Positions 61,086 through 64,000 of a DNA stretch of 64,000 bases are shown here, in pieces. A program made the position numbers and the translations under genes. The stretch covers positions 129,818,414-129,882,413 of the forward strand of contig CM057824.1 of assembly GCA_030068075.1 (NCBI GenBank), in the 5' to 3' direction. Below the pieces are notes generated by a model that did no database searches, was not told the DNA's origin, and worked only from the letters and a program-made list of their open reading frames with translations. Origin of the DNA: Paguma larvata (Eukaryota > Chordata > Mammalia > Carnivora > Viverridae). Position 1 is the first letter of the stretch. Each line of letters opens with the position of its first letter.

Positions 61086-62329
61086 GGAATTTTTAATATA
61101 TCTTTGGGGGCCATTTTTTATTCTCTGCAGTTAAAGAGATACCTGCCACTTTATTCCATTTTATTCATTACATATTTCCTAAGAAGTATATTCTCTTAAA
61201 TAAACGAAGAATAGTTGACAAAATTAGATAATTTAACGTTGATATAACCAGTGTTTACCAAGTCATATTGGAGCCTAAGGCAAAAAGAAAAAATCATAAA
61301 TAATCTTGTACTTATTTAAAATGGATACTTTGTTCATCATAGATTTTTCCATTTATCTTTTTAAAATATTACATTAAAATATTATCTATTTTGATTGCTT
61401 GGGCTTTGTTTTTGGTTTTGTTTTTGCCAATATAAATTTTGTCCCCAAGAAGAATGGCTACGTCGTTTCACAGAATCCAATTTTAACCCATAGCCTGTAA
61501 TGGAATCTTACCAGTTTTCCCAATATTATTCTCAGTAGCTATCTTCTCCTATCCAGAATTTCATAGGATCATCATGCATCACACTTATGTATGGAATAAA
61601 GAGTTATTCCAGAGCTGTTCCTCAACCTTTCTTTTGTATCTTAAACTTGATATTTTGAAGAGAAGAAGCCAGTTATTTTGTAAAATATTTATCAATTTGT
61701 ATTTCCTGCTCTTGCCTTGTATTTGACATGTGTGTGTGAGAGCAGGAATATCACTGAACTAATGCATCTTTTTTCAGGGTACTGTATAGGAAGAATATGA
61801 TGTTACTTTGTTCCTCTTAGTGGTAATTCTTTAGGTCAAGATTGATGACCAGATTAAGATGGTACTGCCATATTCTCCACCATAAACTTACAATTTATCT
61901 CTTGATAATTATTAAATAATTTTTGAATATCTTTAGTAACTATGCAAATGTCTTGTTCATTGTCAAAATGTCACTCAACTGTTCTAGTAACCATTGATTT
62001 CTAATTTTTTTGTTACTATACTATATTTGTTTATACTATAATTGTGAATATATTTTGGTTGAAATTCTATAAGGAAGAGATTTTCATCCTATAAATGTGT
62101 ATGTGTGTGTGTATATATTTATATCAATTCATACATTTGTATTCTATTCAATGGAACATTTAGCTGTCCTTAGTATAGTCAGTAAGAGCTCTCCAAGCTG
62201 ATTATTGGATTCTTTTGAGAATTCTCCTAATTTCTCCCTTGAGCTTTTCTCATGTGTCTAACCTAAACAAGATGTAAGAATATCATCTAGTATTTTATAT
62301 GTGGCAGTCCTGGCATCAGTCATTTGTCC
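61086..62329. other. unassigned AT-rich sequence
   Basis: Includes a short TGTATGTGTGTGTGTATA run near 62097-62117. Otherwise nothing identified. Confidence 0.45.
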
Positions 62330-63260
62330 AAAAGCTTTGGTAACTTTGAATGGAGAATGGCCTCTATTGCTTCTGATGATGTTAGCTGTCATTTATATCC
62401 TTATACCCGCTTATATAATATGACAGTTTCCTATAGCTTCTTCCAAGATTTCCTCTTTATTTTTGGATATTGTCATTTCGACTCTGATGTACTTTACTGT
62501 GATTGTATTTACCCAGTTTGCAGTGCACTATTCTTGAATCCATACATTTAAGCATTTCATCAGATTTGAAAAACATTTAGCTGTTATTTTTTTCAGATTT
62601 TACTTTTCTGCATCCTTTCCTCTTTCTTTTGTGAGTACAAATACACATATCTTAGAACACTTGACTATTGAACTTTTCTTCATATTCATTTTCTTTTTCT
62701 TCTACATATAGTTATATAACTCCTTTGATCTTTTTATTATGGCTTACAGATCACTGAGTTTTTGTTAATTTTCTTTATTTTTTTTTTCTATTGTAAGAGT
62801 TCTATTGATCTATCTTTGATTTCACAGACTTTTTTTCTCTGCTGTCTAGCCCCTCAAGGATTTTTTTATTTTACTTATGTTGTTTAATTTACTTTTTAAA
62901 TAAAATTTCCTTTGTTTTTCTGCTTTATTGCTCATATTCCCCCAAATATTCATTAATTGTAAATAAATTTTGTTTTAGGACTTTGAGTGTATTTATAATA
63001 GCTGCTTTAAATCCCTTCTCTGATAATTTCAGCATGTATGTCTTGGGAATCATTTCTGTTGACTTCTTTGGTTTTTTGAGTATGAGTCCTATTTTATTGA
63101 TTCTTCATATGTCTACTAATGTTTTTATTGCATATCAGGCAATGTAAATATGTTGTATGGTTCTGACTCTATGTATTTATATCCTTTTTAAGTGTACTGA
63201 TATTTGTTCAAGCAGTGAGTTTAAATTAGTTGGACTCAAACTTCAACCTTTGTTTCCTTT
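62330..63260 (-). mobile_element. L1M 5' region fragment, antisense
   Basis: ATATTGTCATTTCGACTCTG, CATTTCATCAGATTTG, TAATAGCTGCTTTAAATCCC, TCTGATAATTTCAGCATG and CATATCAGGCAATG lie in the order of the reversed 5' part of old L1M elements. No frame. Left boundary uncertain. Confidence 0.6.
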
Positions 63261-63464
63261 ATGAAGGGCAGCAACTGAAAATCTGCATTTTTTCCTATCT
63301 TCCTACTGCTTTTTTTTCATTAATGCTTAACTAAATCAGTTTTTAATCGTGAATTTTGCAGATTTTATACATAGATTTTGGCACTTATTCCATGTGCAAC
63401 TACTTTTTTAAGGGCTTTCCCCCCCCCCTTAATTTCCTAGCTGTTTTTTAACCTAATTAAAATA

Positions 63465-63522
63465 TTTTTTTTTAATTTGCGCGAGAAAGTGTGTGTTTGC
63501 TAGTAGGGGAGAGGGGCAGAAG

Positions 63523-63553
<31 letters not shown>

Positions 63554-63676
63554 AGAATCTTAAGCTCCATGCTCTGCACAGAGTCCAGTGCAGGGCTTGA
63601 TCTCACAACCCTAGGATCATGACCTGGGCTGAAATCAAGAATCAGATGCTTAACCAAATGAGCCACCTAATGCCCC
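63465..63676 (-). mobile_element. carnivore SINE, antisense, expanded GA tract
   Basis: T-rich tail, a long AGAGAGAGAGAGAGAGAG run at about 63526-63548, GGATCATGACCTGGGCTG and TGAGCCACCTAATGCCCC. A diverged copy. A 10-base C run lies just upstream at 63419-63428. Confidence 0.93.
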
Positions 63677-64000
63677 TGCAATATTTTTAATACTCTATGT
63701 AGGCTTTGTAGGTATTATCTATGGGAGAGTTTAACTATACAGGTTTCTCTGTTATTACTGAAAGATAATTTATTTTTAAGTTTGAAGATTTTTTACTATT
63801 GAAGTTAATACTAACACAGACCTTAAAAGTGGAACTGCTTTAATTGAATAAAGAAATGGGAACAAAATCTTGTCCTGTCTCAATGCAATGAGCTCACACA
63901 ACACAAAATTATTTAGGTAGCTCTCCCTCCAAATTCTATATGTCCAGAGACTGTTCAAAAATAACTATACCAAATAATGAATACAGAAAGAGGAAGCCTA
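63677..64000. other. unassigned sequence to window end
   Basis: Nothing identified; no gene edge visible. Confidence 0.45.

Noticed and set aside
63419..63428. Run of ten C
   Set aside because: A simple homopolymer beside a T-rich SINE tail; too short for further interpretation.
1..64000. Possible CRISPR array, prokaryotic operon or defence system
   Set aside because: All dispersed repeats are mammalian transposable elements. There are no regular repeat-spacer units and no long coding frames.

Overview
This window looks like gene-poor, AT-rich nuclear DNA from a carnivoran mammal, most likely a cat (Felidae) or another feliform. The main evidence is about twenty copies of a tRNA-Lys-derived carnivore SINE. 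It has a GGGGCGCCTGGGTGGCTCAG head, a pyrimidine-rich CTCTCT stretch, and an AATAAATAAACATT-type tail, and the head and body match the felid form rather than the dog form as I remember them. Young L1 3' ends with A-rich tails and old pan-mammalian repeats (L2, MIR, MER5A, MaLR-type LTRs, a Tigger-like element) fit the same picture. I found no host protein-coding gene, RNA gene, CRISPR array or operon. All open reading frames are short (132 codons or fewer), and the longer ones fall inside repeats.

Layout. 0-6 kb: SINEs, TA/TG-rich satellites, and a Tigger-like DNA transposon (3035-3830, TA target duplication) split by a SINE. 7-16 kb: two antisense L2 fragments, an antisense L1 3' end, a MIR, an old LTR split by a SINE, and several SINEs. 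16.7-17.3 kb: a young L1 with a 5' inversion of the twin-priming type. 17-29 kb: mostly unassigned AT-rich sequence with L2 copies on both strands. 29.6-30.5 kb: an antisense L1 3' end. 33.8-38.5 kb: a long antisense L1 that keeps most of ORF2 and its 5' part but lacks its 3' end. 38.6-46.4 kb: microsatellites, SINEs, a composite of a SINE plus a second twin-primed L1, a MER5A inside a MIR, and two SINEs at one target. 46.7-50.6 kb: an old L1 fragment, two same-direction MLT1-like LTRs and an L2. 51.5-54.9 kb: a sense-strand 5'-truncated L1. 55-61 kb: a HAL1-like fragment, three more MaLR-type LTRs, SINEs, and an unusual 142-bp inverted repeat pair. 62-63.7 kb: an antisense L1M 5' region and a last SINE.

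The elements do not act together as a pathway; the window is a layered record of insertions. The items most worth a second look are the 142-bp inverted pair (57867-58008 and 59822-59962), in which one copy interrupts an old LTR and is flanked by a 5-bp direct repeat, and the two twin-primed L1 insertions. I see no convincing new biological system. All family names come from memory of consensus sequences, not from a database search, so boundaries are approximate unless a target-site duplication is given.
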